Below, in pieces: positions 39,210 through 42,179 of a stretch of DNA of 42,179 nucleotides. Every line of letters begins with the position of its first letter. Position 1 is the stretch's first letter. Under the pieces are notes generated by a model that saw only the letters and a program-made list of their open reading frames with translations, searched no databases and was not told where the DNA came from. The DNA is from Bacteroidota bacterium (GTDB lineage Bacteria; Bacteroidota; Bacteroidia; Chitinophagales; Saprospiraceae). The stretch lies in assembly GCA_029557915.1 (NCBI GenBank), contig JAKQHS010000022.1:1-42179 (forward strand). The letters are read 5' to 3'. A program made the translations under genes and the position numbers.

Positions 39210-42179
39210 TCAGTGCACCGGTTGAAAATCCTTCGCACTGAATCCCGCCATTTCTTCATAATTCCGCCATCTCAGATCGACGATTTCCTGAGCCAGTTGC
39301 ATCAGGTGCTCGGCCTCTACCGGATTGGATTTGGTAAGCACTTTATATCGCAATTCCTGGTAGGCATAGTCTTTTAAGGACATGGATGGCCGCAGGCTAT
39401 CCAGAATAAATGGATTTTGATCCGCCTTCCGCAACATGGGGTTGTACCGGATCAATGGCCAGTAGCCGCTTTGCACGGCATTTTTCTGCTGGTTGAGCCC
39501 CTTTTCCATATCAATGCCGTGGGCGATGCAGTGGGAGTATGCCAGGATCAGAGAAGGCCCGGGATAAGCCTCGGCTTCGCGAAGGGCCAGCAAAGTCTGC
39601 TGGGGATTGGCCCCCATGGCGATCTGGGCGACATAGACATTCCCGTAGGAGATAGCCTGCATGGCCAGGTCTTTTTTGCCCACCCGCTTTCCGGCGGCGG
39701 CAAATTTGGCGGAGGCTGCCGTGGGAGTCGCTTTGGACATCTGGCCGCCGGTATTGGAATACACTTCGGTGTCCAATACGATGATATTCACATCCTTTCC
39801 GGTAGACAATACATGGTCCAGCCCGCCGGAGCCAATATCGTAAGCCCATCCATCCCCTCCGATCAACCAAACGCTGTGTTTGATCAGGTGATCCGCCACA
39901 GAGCCCAACTGAATGGCTTCCCGGCTGTTCATACCCTGCAGTATTTTTTTAAGTTCAGCGACCAAACGGCGTTGCGTTTGTATTTCCGTATCGTTTGATT
40001 GTTTGTTATCCAGGATGGATTGGACCCGCTCCACACCCACCACGTCTTTCATTTTCCAAAGAAGGTCCCTGGCCATTTCGCCCTGTTTATCCAGGCTGAT
40101 CCGCATACCCAGGCCAAATTCTGCATTGTCCTCAAAGAGGGAATTGGACCAGGCAGGACCCTTCCCTTCTTTATTGGTCGTCCAAGGGGTGGTGGGGAGG
40201 TTTCCACCGTATATGGATGAACAACCCGTGGCATTGGCCACTACCAGGCGATCTCCAAAGAGCTGGGTGATCAGCTTTATATACGGGGTTTCCCCGCATC
40301 CGGCACAAGCCCCTGAAAACTCGAACAAGGGTTCCAGAAACTGGACGCCGTGCACCGTGGAGAAATTGAACTTCGTCCGGTCATTCTCGGGCAGAGCTTC
40401 AAAGAAGGCGATGTTTTCCCTGTCCCGGTCCATGTCCAAACGTTCCCGCCGGGGTTTCATATTAATCGCTTTTACACTCTGATCTTTCGGGTCGTGGGCC
40501 GGACAGACCTGAACACAAAGGCTGCAGCCGGTGCAGTCTTCGGAATAGATCTGCAGGGTAAACCGGGTGTCCGGAAAACCTTTCGCATTGATGGGCGCCG
40601 ACTGGAAATGTTCCGGCTGATCTTCCAGGAAGCCCCGGTGATAAAACTTGGACCGGATCACGCTGTGAGGGCATACAAAACTGCAATTGCCGCACTGGAT
40701 GCAGAGGTCATCCCGCCACAGCGGTATGCTTTCGGCGATATTCCGTTTTTCCCATTTGGTGGTTCCGCTGGGGAAGGTGCCGTCCACGGGCATCAGGCTC
40801 ACGGGCAATTCATCGCCCAGTCCCATCATCATTCGCGCGGTCACCTGGCGAACAAATTCAGGCGCTTCGTCGGTGAGGGAAAACACTTCTTCCGCGGTTT
40901 TGGTCCCCGTGTCCCGGGCAGGTATCTTCAATTCAAAGAGGTTGCTCAGGGACTGATCGACGGCTTCGAAATTTTTCTGAATGGTTTTGGCCCCTTTTTT
41001 GGAATAGGTTTTTTCAATGGCTTTTTTAATGTGCTGAATGGCTTCTTCACGGGGCAACACCCCGGACAAAGCAAAGAAGCAGGTTTGCATGATGGTATTT
41101 ATCCGGCCGGCCATACCCGTTTCCAGGGCAACGCGGTTGGCGTCGATCACAAAAATCTTCATTTCTTTTTCCCGGGCTTTCACCTGGACCAGGCGGGGCA
41201 ACCGGTCCCAGACCTGTTCGGTGGGGAAAGGGGCATTCAACAAGAGGCTTGCTCCTTGACGGGCATATTTCAGCAGGTCGTCCTTTTCCAGAAAATTAAA
41301 CTGGTGGCAGGCTATAAAATCCGCCTGCCGGATCAGGTAGGGCGCAAAAATGGGCTTTGGCCCGAAGCGCAGGTGGGAAACCGTCTTTGCTCCGGATTTT
41401 TTTGAATCGTAGACAAAATATCCCTGGGCAAACAAATCCGTATTTTCCCCAATGATCTTAATGGTGTTTTTGTTGGCGCCCACCGTACCATCCGCACCCA
41501 GTCCGAAGAATAGGGCCTGGCTCCAGGAGGATTCATCCAGGGTGAACGTTTCATCGTAGTCGAGGCTGGTATGACTTACATCGTCCCGGATTCCAATGGT
41601 AAAATGATTTTTAGGATTGGATTTTGTCAGCTCGTCAAATACGGCCTTCACCATTGCCGGGGTAAATTCTTTGGAGGATAAACCATATCGTCCCCCGATC
41701 GTTTTCGGCAGGCGGCCGATTTTTTCTGAAGCATAGGCTTCGTTTAAAGCCACCACCACATCGTTGTACAAAGGTTCACCGGAAGCCCCGGGTTCCTTGG
41801 TCCGGTCCAGCACGGCCAGGGAGCGGCAGCTTGCGGGCAATGCGTTAAGCAAATGTTCCATTGAAAAAGGCCGGTAAAGCCGGACCTGAATGACCCCAAG
41901 TTTTTCCCCGGCCGCATTCAGATGCAGAACGGTTTCCCGGATGGTATCTCCGGCGGAGCCCATGACCACGATAATCCTTTCGGCTTCGGGATGACCGGTA
42001 TATTGAAACAGATGGTAGGACCTTCCAGTCAGTTCATCAAAACGGGCCATGGTCTTTTCCATGATGTCCGGCGTGTCTGAATAAAAACGGTTCACCGTTT
42101 CCCTTCCCTGGAAATAGACATCTGGATTCTGGGCCGTACCGCGTATGAAAGGCTTTTCCGGATTCAGGCCGCGCTGACG
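39210..42179 (-). CDS. nifJ: Pyruvate:ferredoxin (flavodoxin) oxidoreductase, 5' end cut by window
   Basis: This single-chain enzyme converts pyruvate and CoA to acetyl-CoA and CO2, reducing ferredoxin or flavodoxin. The frame is open to the window edge, giving 989 visible residues; about 200 N-terminal residues (most of the first thiamine domain) are missing. The visible part begins near KPFIRGTAQNPDVYFQGRE. Two 4Fe-4S ferredoxin motifs follow, CIQCGNCSFVCP and CTGCSLCVQVCP, then ACAGCGETPY, and the thiamine-diphosphate motif GGDGWAYDIG and LDTEVYSNTGGQ-type sequence near the end. The enzyme is oxygen-sensitive in many organisms. Confidence 0.96.
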   Translation of the reverse strand, partial: RQRGLNPEKPFIRGTAQNPDVYFQGRETVNRFYSDTPDIMEKTMARFDELTGRSYHLFQYTGHPEAERIIVVMGSAGDTIRETVLHLNAAGEKLGVIQVRLYRPFSMEHLLNALPASCRSLAVLDRTKEPGASGEPLYNDVVVALNEAYASEKIGRLPKTIGGRYGLSSKEFTPAMVKAVFDELTKSNPKNHFTIGIRDDVSHTSLDYDETFTLDESSWSQALFFGLGADGTVGANKNTIKIIGENTDLFAQGYFVYDSKKSGAKTVSHLRFGPKPIFAPYLIRQADFIACHQFNFLEKDDLLKYARQGASLLLNAPFPTEQVWDRLPRLVQVKAREKEMKIFVIDANRVALETGMAGRINTIMQTCFFALSGVLPREEAIQHIKKAIEKTYSKKGAKTIQKNFEAVDQSLSNLFELKIPARDTGTKTAEEVFSLTDEAPEFVRQVTARMMMGLGDELPVSLMPVDGTFPSGTTKWEKRNIAESIPLWRDDLCIQCGNCSFVCPHSVIRSKFYHRGFLEDQPEHFQSAPINAKGFPDTRFTLQIYSEDCTGCSLCVQVCPAHDPKDQSVKAINMKPRRERLDMDRDRENIAFFEALPENDRTKFNFSTVHGVQFLEPLFEFSGACAGCGETPYIKLITQLFGDRLVVANATGCSSIYGGNLPTTPWTTNKEGKGPAWSNSLFEDNAEFGLGMRISLDKQGEMARDLLWKMKDVVGVERVQSILDNKQSNDTEIQTQRRLVAELKKILQGMNSREAIQLGSVADHLIKHSVWLIGGDGWAYDIGSGGLDHVLSTGKDVNIIVLDTEVYSNTGGQMSKATPTAASAKFAAAGKRVGKKDLAMQAISYGNVYVAQIAMGANPQQTLLALREAEAYPGPSLILAYSHCIAHGIDMEKGLNQQKNAVQSGYWPLIRYNPMLRKADQNPFILDSLRPSMSLKDYAYQELRYKVLTKSNPVEAEHLMQLAQEIVDLRWRNYEEMAGFSAKDFQPVH

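Noticed and set aside
1-42179. tRNA, rRNA or known riboswitch
   Set aside because: No cloverleaf, rRNA or cobalamin/TPP/SAM-type consensus was recognised in the intergenic regions. Short or divergent RNAs could be missed by eye.

Overview
The window is a piece of a Bacteroidota chromosome, most likely from the Saprospiria/Cytophagia side of the phylum. Three things point there: an alternative complex III (act) operon running straight into an aa3-type cytochrome oxidase operon; promoter elements of the Bacteroidota form TAnnTTTG, often only a few bases from the start codon; and a general lack of Shine-Dalgarno sequences. The family assignments come from reading protein motifs by eye. No database search was possible.

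Layout. 1-140: the end of an IS3-like insertion sequence, abutting a heptamer repeat tract. 255-2102 (minus): panB-mltG. 2475-3269: thyA. 3454-21971 (plus): a near-continuous respiratory block, actABCDEF, coxB (fused to an OmpA domain), coxA, ctaB, two coxC genes and a subunit IV gene, followed by assembly-type genes (a degenerate Sco-like protein, DUF420, a small CxxC membrane protein) interrupted by an LTA-synthase-like sulfatase-fold enzyme. 22141-26510: a translationally coupled five-gene catabolic-looking cluster (SDR, ROK kinase, SIS isomerase, core-MetE-like zinc methyltransferase, UlaG-like MBL hydrolase). 26548-27849: type II NADH dehydrogenase. 27919-33101: an unknown protein, a second SDR, YceI, SppA and a CorA transporter. 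33530-37166: class Ia ribonucleotide reductase nrdB-nrdA. 37504-38489: a Xre/MbcA-RES toxin-antitoxin pair with an obvious operator. 38794-39111: an RRM RNA-binding protein. 39210-42179 (minus): pyruvate:ferredoxin oxidoreductase, cut by the window edge.

How the parts work together. NDH-2 would reduce menaquinone. Alternative complex III (ActA-F) would oxidise menaquinol and pass electrons through its c hemes to the aa3 oxidase (CoxA/B/C/IV), whose heme pathway includes CtaB. CtaA (heme A synthase) and a catalytic Sco are not in the window. ThyA and NrdAB supply DNA precursors, and PanB starts pantothenate synthesis.

Most unusual features: (1) cytochrome oxidase subunit II carries a complete C-terminal OmpA-like peptidoglycan-binding domain, which would tether the terminal oxidase to the cell wall; (2) the SDR-ROK-SIS-core-MetE-UlaG cluster looks like an uncharacterised pathway for a modified, perhaps methylated, sugar; (3) a dispersed family of 7-bp tandem repeats sits directly after stop codons at four places; (4) several clean palindromes lie at promoter positions, notably one at the toxin-antitoxin start site and one upstream of the whole act operon.
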